Shown: positions 16,496-25,795 of the stretch, piece by piece
Layout of the letters: each line of letters begins with the position of its first letter
Numbering within the stretch: position 1 is the first letter of the stretch
Assembly: GCA_947445035.1 (NCBI GenBank)
Contig: CANFCK010000001.1
Coordinates: forward strand, 424,044 to 488,043
Direction: 5' to 3'
Length of the DNA: 64,000 nucleotides
DNA from: Deltaproteobacteria bacterium
Lineage (GTDB): Bacteria; Myxococcota_A; UBA796; SXON01
The notes under the pieces: generated by a model
Seen by the model: the letters and a program-made list of their open reading frames with translations, nothing else
The model's database searches: none
What the model was told of the DNA's origin: nothing
Position numbers and translations under genes: made by a program

Positions 16496-19106
16496 GCCCA
16501 CGCTGACGTCGGCGTTCAGAGCCGACGTCAGCGCGGAGATGGTCAAGAGCCTGCGCTTCGCGGCCACCCTCGGTGTCGTCGTGGTGCCGAGCTTCTACGT
16601 TCTCGATCGCATCGCGCAACCGGAGCACGCCGGGCTCTTCCTGACTTGGCGGCTGGCCGCCTCGGGGGTCTTGGCGCTGGTCCTGGCTGGTGTGTACACC
16701 CGGCGCGGGCGCCAATCCGTGACCGCCCTTGGGTACCTGGCGCTTTTGTCGGCCGCGCTGCCGGTGTCGGCGATGGTCTCGTACCTCGACCCGGGGGTTT
16801 CGCCCTACTATGCCGGTTTGACACTGGCGATGTTGTTCAACGGGGTGCTCTTCCCCTGGCGTCCGGGGCACACCGCTGCCGTCAATGCGGTGATCGCCGG
16901 GAGCTTTCTCCTGCCGCCGCTTGTGCACGGTGGGCCCTCCGACCTCGCCGCCTTCACCAACAACAGCTTCTTCGTCGTGGTGACCGCCGTCATCTCCACG
17001 ATGAGCGCCTGGGTGCTGTTTCAGGAGCGGCGGCGGCGTTTCGAGCTGTCGTGGTCCTTGGAAATGCGCTCCGCGGACCTCTCCGCCGCCAACGAGATGC
17101 TCCGCCAGGTCGACAAGCTGAAGAACCGCTTTTTCGCCAACGTCTCCCACGAGCTTCGCACGCCGCTGACGCTGGCGTTGTCGCCCTTGGCCGCTCTTTT
17201 GGAGGACCCGGCGCTACCCAGCGCCCTCCGGCCCACCGTCAAGTCGCTGCACCTCGACATGCTCGCGCTGCGGCGCCGCATCGAAGATCTGATCGACCTC
17301 GCCCGCTTGGACGCGGGGCGCCGGGACATCGGCGCCGCCCCAGTGGACCTCCGCGCGATCCTATCGCTGGTGGTGGCCGCTGCACGCCCGTTTGCGGAAC
17401 GCCAGGGCATTGACCTTCGTGTCGACATCACGACGTCGGTCCCCACCAAGGGTGACGCGGGCATCCTTGAACAGGTGGTGTTCAACCTGCTCTCCAACGC
17501 GCTGAAGTTCACACCACGCGGCGGCACGGTGGGGTTGAGCCTTCGAGAAGCAGGACCCGAGTTGGTGTTCGCGGTCGAGGACACCGGGCCGGGAATCGCG
17601 CTGGAGGACCAGGAGGATCTTTTCCTGCGGTTCGGGCGCTCCGCGCAGACGCCCAGCGCTCGAGGCGCCGGCCTCGGCCTGGCGTTGGTGAAGGAGTTCG
17701 TGGAGCTTCACGGAGGCACGGTGGCCGTGCGTTCGCGGCTTGGGCTGGGAACCACCTTCGAGGTACGGCTGCCCGCCTCGGACGGTGTGCCCGAGGCACA
17801 ACGGAGCGCCCATGCCCGGCAACTGCTCCTCGATTTCGAGAGCGAGCTCGGCGCCGCCAGCCTCGGGCCCACCGGGGTCGTGCCGACAGAAGACGGACGC
17901 GCCTTGGTGATGGTGGTGGAGGACAACGCCCGCCTCCGTCAGTTCGTCAGCAGCTCGCTCGCCGACGACTTCCGCGTGGTTGAGGCAGCCGATGGGCTGG
18001 AGGCGCTGCAGCTGCTCCGGTCGGTCCTGCCGGTGGTCATCGTCTGCGACATGATGATGCCTCGGATGGACGGCCGCGGGCTGGTCAGCGCCGTGCGCGG
18101 CGACCCGGCGCTCCGTACACTGCCGGTGATTCTGCTGACCGCGCACGACGACGCCGAAGTGCGCGACGACGCCTTGGAGCTGGGCGCCTCCGACTTCCTC
18201 ACCAAGCCCTTCTCGGTGCGCGAGCTGCGCGCCCGCGTCCGGAACTTCGTGGTGCTGCGTTCCGCGGAATTGTCGCTGTCGAACACCAACGCCGCGTTGG
18301 GCCGGGCGCTTGGCGAGGTGCGCGACGCGCAGGTCCGGGCGGTTCGCGCGGAGAAGCTCGCCGCCATCGGGCAGTTGGCATCCGGCATCGGACACGAGGT
18401 GAAGAACCCCGTGAACTTCTTGCTCAACTTCGCGAGGCCTTCGCGCAGCCGCCTGCAGAAGATCGGAAGCTCAGTCGAGAAGTTGGACGGAGGGGCCCCC
18501 ATCCTGGCCGAAGTGGCGGCGGTGGCCGAAGCGCTCGACCGGATCGTCGAGGGCGGCGAACGCATCGTGACCATCGTCAACGGGCTTCAGGCGTTCGCGC
18601 GTGGGGGTCAGGCGCGGGTGCCGGTCAGCGTCGATGACGAGGTGCGCGGCGTGCTCCGCTTGGCGGAGGGCTCGCTGCCCGCTGGCGTGCGGCTTGAGGT
18701 GAGCCTCGGCGCGGTCGGAACGGTGCTGGGCAGCCCGGTGAGCGTGGGCGCGGTCACACTGAACCTCGTGTCCAACGCGGTGCAGTCGCTTTCCGGGCCG
18801 GGCAGGGTGTGGGTTGAGACCTCGGTGGAGGGCGACCATGTCATCTTGGTCGTGCGCGACGAGGGTCGCGGCATTTCGGCGGCGGACCGGGCTCGGATCT
18901 GGGATCCGTTCTTCACCACCCGCGCGGCCGGGGAGGGCCTCGGGCTGGGCCTGGCGTTGGTGCACCGCATCATCCACGACGACATGGGCGGGCAGGTCGA
19001 TCTCGAGAGTGAGCTGGGCGAGGGGACGACCTTCCGCGTGCGCATGCCCCGGGCTGGAGGGGACAACGTCACGGCGTGGTCTGACCTGAGCCAACCGGCG
19101 TTCTGA
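16488..19106 (+). CDS. Membrane hybrid histidine kinase with two transmitter modules around a receiver (TM-HisKA-HATPase-REC-HisKA-HATPase)
   Basis: ATG 16488 overlaps previous stop; hydrophobic N-terminus; 'FFANVSHELRTPL', 'VFNLLSNALKF', 'GLGLALVKEFVELHGG', REC 'VIVCDMMMPRMDGRGLV..LTAHDD..LTKPF', second 'QLASGIGHEVKNPVNFLLNF', 'GEGLGLGLALVHRIIHDDMGG'. Confidence 0.93.
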   Translation: MAEPTLTSAFRADVSAEMVKSLRFAATLGVVVVPSFYVLDRIAQPEHAGLFLTWRLAASGVLALVLAGVYTRRGRQSVTALGYLALLSAALPVSAMVSYLDPGVSPYYAGLTLAMLFNGVLFPWRPGHTAAVNAVIAGSFLLPPLVHGGPSDLAAFTNNSFFVVVTAVISTMSAWVLFQERRRRFELSWSLEMRSADLSAANEMLRQVDKLKNRFFANVSHELRTPLTLALSPLAALLEDPALPSALRPTVKSLHLDMLALRRRIEDLIDLARLDAGRRDIGAAPVDLRAILSLVVAAARPFAERQGIDLRVDITTSVPTKGDAGILEQVVFNLLSNALKFTPRGGTVGLSLREAGPELVFAVEDTGPGIALEDQEDLFLRFGRSAQTPSARGAGLGLALVKEFVELHGGTVAVRSRLGLGTTFEVRLPASDGVPEAQRSAHARQLLLDFESELGAASLGPTGVVPTEDGRALVMVVEDNARLRQFVSSSLADDFRVVEAADGLEALQLLRSVLPVVIVCDMMMPRMDGRGLVSAVRGDPALRTLPVILLTAHDDAEVRDDALELGASDFLTKPFSVRELRARVRNFVVLRSAELSLSNTNAALGRALGEVRDAQVRAVRAEKLAAIGQLASGIGHEVKNPVNFLLNFARPSRSRLQKIGSSVEKLDGGAPILAEVAAVAEALDRIVEGGERIVTIVNGLQAFARGGQARVPVSVDDEVRGVLRLAEGSLPAGVRLEVSLGAVGTVLGSPVSVGAVTLNLVSNAVQSLSGPGRVWVETSVEGDHVILVVRDEGRGISAADRARIWDPFFTTRAAGEGLGLGLALVHRIIHDDMGGQVDLESELGEGTTFRVRMPRAGGDNVTAWSDLSQPAF
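16501..16533 (+). promoter_or_regulatory. Perfect 13-bp inverted repeat (7-nt loop) just after the hybrid-kinase start codon
   Basis: cgctgacgtcggc-gttcaga-gccgacgtcagcg read directly. Confidence 0.55.
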
Positions 19107-19116
19107 TGCCGCGCAC

Positions 19117-20232
19117 CTAACCGCCCTGTCGCCACTCCAGCGTCGGGCGGCCGAGGTGGTAGCCCTGTAGATAGTGGGCGCCGCATTGAACGGCCGTCGC
19201 CTCTTCGGCGGCGGTCTCGACACCCTCCGCGATGAGCTCGGCGCCGGTCGCCGACGCGAAGCTGGCCAGGAGCTGGAGGAGTCGCTGCTTGCGCGGCTCG
19301 CGGTCGGCGTTGCGGACGATGGACATGTCCGCCTTGATGAACGCCGGAGCCAACTCCGCCAGGACGGAGAGGCTGTTGTAGCCGCTGCCGATGTCGTCCA
19401 CAGCGATGCGGAAGCCCCGACGGCCCAGTTCTTGGAGCGCGTCCTCCGCGCCGTGGAAGTCGGACAATGGTGCTCGCTCGGTGATCTCAAGCACCACACG
19501 GTCCGCCCAGGGCTCAAGCGCCGCAAACCCCTTGACGCCCTCTGCCGACGCGAACTGCGCGGGGTGGGTGTTCACGAAGACCGTCAGACTCGGCGGGACC
19601 CGCTGCAGCCACCTTGCCGCCAGCCCGCTGACCAGTTCCCCGAGGTGTTGCACCCGATCGCATCGTTCGACGGCGTCCAGGATGCTCATCGGCCCGTCCA
19701 GACGCGGGTGTCGCGAACGGAGCAAAAGCTCCGCGGCGTAGAGGCTGCGCGTACCTGCCCGCACGATGGGCTGCACGGCGAGCGAAAGCAGGTCGCCGTC
19801 CAAGCACTCCTGAAAGAGCCGGTAGTGCAACGCGGCGTCGGTCGCGTCGCCGACCGCCTGCCGGACGTGGGCCACCGTCTCTTCGAGGTGCCGGACCTCG
19901 GCCTCGAGCTGTTCGGCCTGAAACGGGCGCCGCAAAACGCGGTGGGCCAGCCCCGCGGACAGCGCGCGGTCGGCCTCCTCGGTTGAGGCCGCCGCGACGA
20001 GGACGCGCATCGCGCCGGGCGCGCAGTCACGCGCGCGCGAGAGCAGCTCGATCACTTCGGTGACGCCAAGCTCGTCCGACGCCAGCAGCACGTCGACCCG
20101 CAGCGAGGCGATGTGGTCCATCGCCTCGGCCGGGGTGGCCACCGCAACCACAACATGGCCCGCCTGCGTCAAAACGCGGTACACGGAGCGCCGCATCGCT
20201 TCGTTGGCGTCGGCGAGCACGATGCGAGCCAT
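19117..20232 (-). CDS. Receiver-like domain plus EAL domain (cyclic-di-GMP phosphodiesterase family)
   Basis: 'MARIVLADANEAMRRSVYRVL' REC-like; EAL motifs 'ELLLRSR', 'VFVNTHP', 'VLEITER', 'IAVDDIGSGYNSL', 'FIKADMSIV', 'LIAEGVET', 'YLQGYHLGRP'. Confidence 0.9.
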   Translation of the reverse strand: MARIVLADANEAMRRSVYRVLTQAGHVVVAVATPAEAMDHIASLRVDVLLASDELGVTEVIELLSRARDCAPGAMRVLVAAASTEEADRALSAGLAHRVLRRPFQAEQLEAEVRHLEETVAHVRQAVGDATDAALHYRLFQECLDGDLLSLAVQPIVRAGTRSLYAAELLLRSRHPRLDGPMSILDAVERCDRVQHLGELVSGLAARWLQRVPPSLTVFVNTHPAQFASAEGVKGFAALEPWADRVVLEITERAPLSDFHGAEDALQELGRRGFRIAVDDIGSGYNSLSVLAELAPAFIKADMSIVRNADREPRKQRLLQLLASFASATGAELIAEGVETAAEEATAVQCGAHYLQGYHLGRPTLEWRQGG

Positions 20233-20374
20233 CGTGGCCACGATTAACTCGCCGGGCGCGTTGGAGGCCGCAAAATCGTCGCTACTGGTTCCAGGGATGC
20301 CATGGCAGCACGATAGAGCCCTGGAGTGCGCGGCGTCGGGGACGGGATGATAGCCGTGCCGGCCGGAGCTCCCC

Positions 20375-21583
20375 ATGCGCATCCTCGTCGCCGACAAGCT
20401 CGCCCCGTTTGTGAAGGGGCACCTCCAGGACATCGGCGCCATCGTCACGATCGACACCACTTCGCGCGATGCGGCGCTGACTGCGCGCATCGCAGAGCTG
20501 GACCCGGAAGTGCTCATCGTGCGCAGCACCAAGGTGACGGCGGCCGATGTCGCCGCCGGGCGCTCGCTTTCGCTGATCATCCGCGCTGGCGCCGGCGTCA
20601 ATACCATCGACCTGGTCGCCGCTTCGGCCAAGGGGGTCTACGTCACCAACTGCCCCGGCAAAAACGCCGTTGCAGTGGCCGAGCTGGCCATCGGCCACAT
20701 GATCAATGCCGACCGCCGCATCAGCGACAACGTTGCCGCGCTCCGCGCCGGAAAGTGGGACAAGAAGAACTTCGGCGTGGCGCGTGGCCTACGCGGGCGC
20801 ACCCTCGCCATTCTCGGCGCCGGGCAGATCGGCCGCGAGGTCGCGGTCCGCGCCGCCGCCATGGGCATGAAGCTCGTCGCGTGGCAGCGCACCTTCCCCG
20901 ACGCCGACGCCGCCGCGCTCGGCGTGGTCGACGCCCCCACGATGGAGGCTGCGGTGCAGTCGGCGGACGTGGTCAGCGTGCACCTGGCCCTGGTGAAGGA
21001 AACCCGTGGTCGCATCGGGGACAGCGTTTTTGCGGCGATGCGCCCCGGCGCCACCTTCATCAACACGGCCCGCGCCGAGGTGGTCGACAGCGACGCCCTG
21101 CTGCGCGCGGTGCGTGAGAAGAAGCTCCGGGTCGGCACCGACGTCTTTCCGGACGAGCCCACCGCAGCGCAGGCCGACTACCACCACCCGCTGGTGGACG
21201 AGCCCACGGTGTACGGCACCCACCACATCGGCGCCAGCACCGACGAGGCCGAAGAAGCCGTCGGCGAAGAGTGCGTCCGCATCGTCGCCGCCTACCGCGA
21301 CGGAGCGCCGATCCCCAACTGCGTGAACCTTGCGAAGCGGACCGCCGCCACCCATCTGCTGGTCGTGCGCCACGCGGACCGCGTCGGCGTGCTTGCCCAC
21401 GTGCTCGGGGTCCTGCGCGAGGCCGGCGTCAATGTCCAAGACATGCAGAACATCATCTTCTCGGGGGGTGAGGCGGCCTGCGCCCGCATCGCCATCACCG
21501 CGCCGGTCTCGGCCGCGGCGCTCTCCCGGATCCAGAGCGATTCCAACATCTACGCGGCGTCCTGCGTCGCCATCTCGGAGTAA
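20375..21583 (+). CDS. serA: D-3-phosphoglycerate dehydrogenase
   Basis: 'LIIRAGAGVNTIDLVAASAKGVYVTNCPGKNAVAVAELAIG', 'LAILGAGQIGREVA', 'GATFINTARAEVVD', C-terminal ACT-like; adjacent to serC. Confidence 0.9.
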   Translation: MRILVADKLAPFVKGHLQDIGAIVTIDTTSRDAALTARIAELDPEVLIVRSTKVTAADVAAGRSLSLIIRAGAGVNTIDLVAASAKGVYVTNCPGKNAVAVAELAIGHMINADRRISDNVAALRAGKWDKKNFGVARGLRGRTLAILGAGQIGREVAVRAAAMGMKLVAWQRTFPDADAAALGVVDAPTMEAAVQSADVVSVHLALVKETRGRIGDSVFAAMRPGATFINTARAEVVDSDALLRAVREKKLRVGTDVFPDEPTAAQADYHHPLVDEPTVYGTHHIGASTDEAEEAVGEECVRIVAAYRDGAPIPNCVNLAKRTAATHLLVVRHADRVGVLAHVLGVLREAGVNVQDMQNIIFSGGEAACARIAITAPVSAAALSRIQSDSNIYAASCVAISE

Positions 21584-21586
21584 CCA

Positions 21587-22669
21587 ATGGCTCGCATTCA
21601 CAACTTCTCCGCCGGCCCCGCTGTGCTTCCCGTGTCGGTCGTGGAGGCGCTCCGCGCCAATCTGCTGGACCTCAACGGCTCGGGCATCGGGCTCATGGAA
21701 ATCAGCCACCGCAGCAAGACGTTCCAGGCGGTGGTGGACGGCGCCGAGGCCCGCGTCAAGCGGGTCTTGGGCGTGCCCACCGACTACACGGTGCTCTTTC
21801 TGCAAGGTGGCGCCTCGCTGCAGTTCTACATGACTGCGCTCAACCTGCTCCGCCCTGGCGACCAGGCCGACTACCTGGTCACCGGCACCTGGGCCCAAAA
21901 GGCGATCAAAGAGGCCAAGCGCATCGGCGACGCCAAGGCCATCTGGGACGACGCGCCCAACAACTTCAAGCGAGTGCCCCAAGACGGCGAGTACACCGTC
22001 CGTGAAGGCGCGGTGTACCTGCACTACACCAGCAACAACACGATCTACGGCACCGAGTACCACCACCAGCCCGACGCGCAGGGCCACCGGCTCATCGCCG
22101 ACCTGAGCTCTGACATCGCTGGCGTTCCCTGCGACATCGGCGCCCACGAGCTGATCTACGCGGGTGCCCAGAAAAACCTGGGTCCCAGCGGCGTGACTCT
22201 CGTCGCTCTCTCTCCGTGGGCCCTCGCCCGCGTGCCCGAGGGGCTGCCGGCCATGCTCGACTACAAGGTCGCGGCCAAAGACGGCAGCATGTACAACACG
22301 CCCAATTGTGTCGGCATCTACGTGCTGGATCGGGTTTTGGCGTGGATGGACGGCAATGGCGGCATGCCCGCGATGATCCAAAAGAACCGCCAAAAGGCGG
22401 GCACGCTCTACGCTGAGCTCGACCGCAGCGGCTTCTGGAGCCCCCACGCCGAGGTGGCCAGTCGCAGCGTCATGAACGTCACGTGGCGCCTCCCGAACGA
22501 AGCGCTCGAAGACACCTTTGTCAAAGAGTCCAAGGCCGCCGGGCTCGACGGGCTCAAGGGGCATCGTTCGGTCGGCGGGCTTCGCGCCAGCCTGTACAAC
22601 GCCTTGGAACAGGACAGTGTCGATGCGCTGGTGCACTTCATGCGCGACTTCGAGCGTCGCAACGGGTAG
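21587..22669 (+). CDS. serC: Phosphoserine aminotransferase
   Basis: 'IHNFSAGPAVLPVSVVEALR', 'GIGLMEISHRSKTFQ', 'LFLQGGASLQFYM', 'YAGAQKNLGPSG'. Confidence 0.95.
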   Translation: MARIHNFSAGPAVLPVSVVEALRANLLDLNGSGIGLMEISHRSKTFQAVVDGAEARVKRVLGVPTDYTVLFLQGGASLQFYMTALNLLRPGDQADYLVTGTWAQKAIKEAKRIGDAKAIWDDAPNNFKRVPQDGEYTVREGAVYLHYTSNNTIYGTEYHHQPDAQGHRLIADLSSDIAGVPCDIGAHELIYAGAQKNLGPSGVTLVALSPWALARVPEGLPAMLDYKVAAKDGSMYNTPNCVGIYVLDRVLAWMDGNGGMPAMIQKNRQKAGTLYAELDRSGFWSPHAEVASRSVMNVTWRLPNEALEDTFVKESKAAGLDGLKGHRSVGGLRASLYNALEQDSVDALVHFMRDFERRNG

Positions 22670-22742
22670 CTCGGGCGTTGCCGCATCGTCGCGGGCGGTC
22701 TTGGGCGTGACTGGATAGCACCCGCAAACACCCGAGAGCCCC

Positions 22743-23090
22743 ATGTCCGCCAGCGACGAAGACAAGACCCACGACCACCAGCACGAACACGACGAATCCT
22801 GCGATCACGAAGAAGGCGACGACATCGTCACCCTCATCGATGCCGACGGCAACGAGGTCGACAACTACTGGTTGGGCCTCGTCGAGCTGGACGAAGAACA
22901 GTTCGCACTCTTGTGCCCGGTGTCCGAGATGGATGAGGACGCCGAGGCGACGAACGTCTACGTCTACCACTACAGTGAAGACGAGGACGGCGCCGAGTCC
23001 TTCGAGGCGGTCGAGGACGAAGAGCTCCTGGCGCGCGTCCAGCTCGCCGCGGAAGCGATGTTCGCCGAGGGCGAGGAAGAGGAGGCTTAG
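22743..23090 (+). CDS. DUF1292-like acidic protein
   Basis: 'DDIVTLIDADGNEVDNYWLGLVELDEEQFALLCPVSEMDEDAEATNVYVYHYSED'. Confidence 0.6.
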   Translation: MSASDEDKTHDHQHEHDESCDHEEGDDIVTLIDADGNEVDNYWLGLVELDEEQFALLCPVSEMDEDAEATNVYVYHYSEDEDGAESFEAVEDEELLARVQLAAEAMFAEGEEEEA

Positions 23091-23120
23091 GACCAGGAAG
23101 TTGGGATCGACGCCCGGCGG

Positions 23121-25349
23121 CTACCCCCCCAGATTCTCGTTCATGAACACGTAGACTTCGCCTTCCATCGTGCTGGTCGACGAGAGCTTCTCGGGGTCCC
23201 CCGCCGCGAAGTCGTCGTCGCCATCGCCATCGATGTCGGCGCCGCGCGGGGGCATGCCCCACCCCAGCACGCCGTTTTCGTTGTCGCTGAGGCCTTCGGC
23301 CGAGCCGCCGAAGAAGTCTTCGATCGGGTACGACAGCGTCGCGGTGTCGGTCGAGCAGCACAAGTCGGAGCTGACGTACATCACCCCGCCGTAGGTCTCG
23401 TCCGGCAGGCCCAGGAACATGTCGTCGATCCCGTCCCCGGTGAAGTCCCCGCCGCGGCGGAGCACCTCGACGTCGGCGGTGCTGGAGTCCCATGTATAGG
23501 TCACCAGCGCGTCGTCGGTGTCGAGGATCGTGGAGCGCAGGTAGGCGCCGCCTGCGAAGGCGTACAGCGCGGTGGCCTGCTCGAACACCCACAGGTCATC
23601 CACCCCGTCGCCGGTAAGGTCGTCGCCGGCCTGACTGGCGAAGCCGAAGTTCTCCGACGCGGCGCCGTAGCCGAGCGTGCTGGCGACGCTACCGAAGGTG
23701 GTGCTGCCGCTGTAGCGGGCCCCACTGCCCCACACGACCCACACCGCCCCGGAGTCGGTGCTCGGGGAGTCCACCGTGCCGTCGGAGAAGAGCATGTCCT
23801 GGTAGCCGTCGCCGTCGAGGTCCGAACCGGCGCCGAGGTTGCGGTAAAACACGTCCGAGGTGCCGCTGTAGCTCCACTGGGCGTCGGTCGAGGAGGTGCT
23901 GAGGGCGCCGGTGCCACCGCCGTACTCAAGCGCCACCGCGTTGTTGCTGCTGCTGAGGAACGCCAGCATCAGGTCTTGCAGGCCGTCCCCGTCCAGATCG
24001 ATGTCGGTGGCGATGCCGCGACCGGCGTACTGGCTGGACGAGCCAGCCACGGTGACCACCGCGTCGCTCAGGTCGCGACCGCGCATGGCATCGGACCCGT
24101 TTAGGACGTAGACGGCGCCGCCGTTGCTGTTGACCGGCACCGCGGACATCGCAAGGTCGTCGACCCCGTCGCCGTCGTAGTCGCCGAGCACGCTGACGAA
24201 GAAGCCCAGCCCGTCTGCCGAGCCGTCGCCTTGGATATCGTAGACGGCGTCGCGGAGATCACCGGGAGAGGTCGGCAAGGTGGCCCCGCCCTGGAAAAGC
24301 GCGACCAGGCCGCGACCATTGCTGCCCGCGGAGCTGGCGTTGTAGTAGGGCGCGCCCACCACGAGCTCGGCCAGGCCGTCGTTGTCGAGGTCCCCGATCG
24401 CGATGCTGTAGCCGGCCTGATCGTAGTTGCCGCGCCCCACGTAGAGGTACTCGCTCTGGTCGATCTCGCAGGACGAATCGATCGTGCCATCGCAGTCGTC
24501 GTCTTTGCCGTTGATTTGCTCGTCGGAGCTGATGTTGACGTCGGCGTCGTTGTCGTCGCAGTCCAGGCCGGCGCCGTAGTCGGAGGAGCGGGAGCCGTCG
24601 CCATCGTAGTCGTAGTCGTCGGCTTCGTCGCAGTTGGTGTCCCGGTTGTCGTAGGGGACGTCCGGAGCGCCCGGATAGTACTCGACGTTGGAGTCCTGGC
24701 AGTCGCCGCCCCCCGCGGTCTCGTCCTCGTTGTGGTCGTCGGTTTCGAAGCCGTCTTCGTCCTGGTCGTAGTCCGACTCGCCGTCGCAATTCTGGTCGAT
24801 GCCGTCGTACCAGAGCTCACTGGCGCCGGGGTTGACAGCATGGTCCTCGTCGTCGCAGTCGTCCCCACCCGCGTCGAGGCGGTCGTATCCGTCATCGTCA
24901 GCGTCGATGATGGTGCTCGCCGTCAGCCGCACCACGAACGTGCCGTCGTCCGGGTCGTTGCTCTCGAAGATCAGGTCCGCAGCGAAGTCCTGGTAGGCAT
25001 TGGACGTGACCGCCACGGTGATCTGTGAGGTACCGCCCGGAGACACGTTCACCGAGAGCGGGTTGGCCGAAAACGGCGCCTCGGTCGTGACGCTGGAGAC
25101 CTCCAACTCGTCCGTGCTGATGTTGGTGACGCTGACGAACTGCTGGTAGAGCTTGCCAAATTGTACATCGCCGAAGTCGAGCACCGGGTCGGTGTCCCCC
25201 GCTTCGATGCCGGTGGCGGTGACGACGATCTGCGGGTCGGGCGAGGCCGCGGGGGAGGTGTCTTTCCCACCACCCACGTTGTCGTTGATGATGCCGCCGT
25301 CACAGGCGAGGAGCAGGAGCAAGATCGAGTACCGCACGTCACCACCCAA
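23121..25349 (-). CDS. Lipoprotein with MopR (Asp-rich metal-binding) repeats and FG-GAP/VCBS propeller repeats
   Basis: 'DADDDGYDRLDAGGDDCDDEDHAVNPGASELWYDGIDQNCDGESDYDQDEDG' and repeated 'DLDGDGLQDLML', 'GDYDGDGVDDLAMS'; N-terminal lipobox LLLLLACDGG. Confidence 0.88.
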   Translation of the reverse strand: MGGDVRYSILLLLLACDGGIINDNVGGGKDTSPAASPDPQIVVTATGIEAGDTDPVLDFGDVQFGKLYQQFVSVTNISTDELEVSSVTTEAPFSANPLSVNVSPGGTSQITVAVTSNAYQDFAADLIFESNDPDDGTFVVRLTASTIIDADDDGYDRLDAGGDDCDDEDHAVNPGASELWYDGIDQNCDGESDYDQDEDGFETDDHNEDETAGGGDCQDSNVEYYPGAPDVPYDNRDTNCDEADDYDYDGDGSRSSDYGAGLDCDDNDADVNISSDEQINGKDDDCDGTIDSSCEIDQSEYLYVGRGNYDQAGYSIAIGDLDNDGLAELVVGAPYYNASSAGSNGRGLVALFQGGATLPTSPGDLRDAVYDIQGDGSADGLGFFVSVLGDYDGDGVDDLAMSAVPVNSNGGAVYVLNGSDAMRGRDLSDAVVTVAGSSSQYAGRGIATDIDLDGDGLQDLMLAFLSSSNNAVALEYGGGTGALSTSSTDAQWSYSGTSDVFYRNLGAGSDLDGDGYQDMLFSDGTVDSPSTDSGAVWVVWGSGARYSGSTTFGSVASTLGYGAASENFGFASQAGDDLTGDGVDDLWVFEQATALYAFAGGAYLRSTILDTDDALVTYTWDSSTADVEVLRRGGDFTGDGIDDMFLGLPDETYGGVMYVSSDLCCSTDTATLSYPIEDFFGGSAEGLSDNENGVLGWGMPPRGADIDGDGDDDFAAGDPEKLSSTSTMEGEVYVFMNENLGG

Positions 25350-25416
25350 GGAACAGGCGCCAGGATACCGTTTTGGGCGCCCTCGCGCCGCCCGTATTTT
25401 CCGATGGAGCCGCCCC

Positions 25417-25728
25417 GTGTCCGATCGTCTCGCTTTTGTCCGCGACTACGTAGCCAAGAAACCCGCTGATCGCTTCGGGCTCTACACCCTGGGAATGGAG
25501 CTGCGCAAGGTCAAAGAATGGCCGGAATGCTTCGCAACCTTCGAAACGCTGCTCGGCCTGCACGCGGGCAACGGCCCCGGATACTACGCCTACGGCATGG
25601 CCAAGAAAGAGTCCGGAGACCGGCCCGGTGCGGCGGTGGTGTGGCGGCGCGGTCTGGACGCGATCGGCAACACCGACCCCAAGACCCACGCCGAGCTGGA
25701 AGAGGCGATCGAAGGGGTGGAGGAGTAA
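25417..25728 (+). CDS. Small TPR-like protein
   Basis: GTG start; 'DRFGLYTLGMELRKVKEWPECFATFETLLGLHAGNGPGYYAYGMAKKESGDRPGAAVVWRRGL'. Confidence 0.65.
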   Translation: MSDRLAFVRDYVAKKPADRFGLYTLGMELRKVKEWPECFATFETLLGLHAGNGPGYYAYGMAKKESGDRPGAAVVWRRGLDAIGNTDPKTHAELEEAIEGVEE

Positions 25729-25776
25729 TCTGAACTGCGAGCGGTTCATGGGCCTGGGCGGCGCGGCGCATGCCCA

Positions 25777-25795
25777 GGGGCGCGCTCAGCGCCCC
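25777..25795. terminator. GC hairpin between convergent genes (possible bidirectional terminator, no T-tract)
   Basis: ggggcgc-gctca-gcgcccc. Confidence 0.3.

Noticed and set aside
24231-25028. 265-aa plus-strand ORF rich in Val
   Set aside because: Shadow frame of MopR repeats on the minus strand
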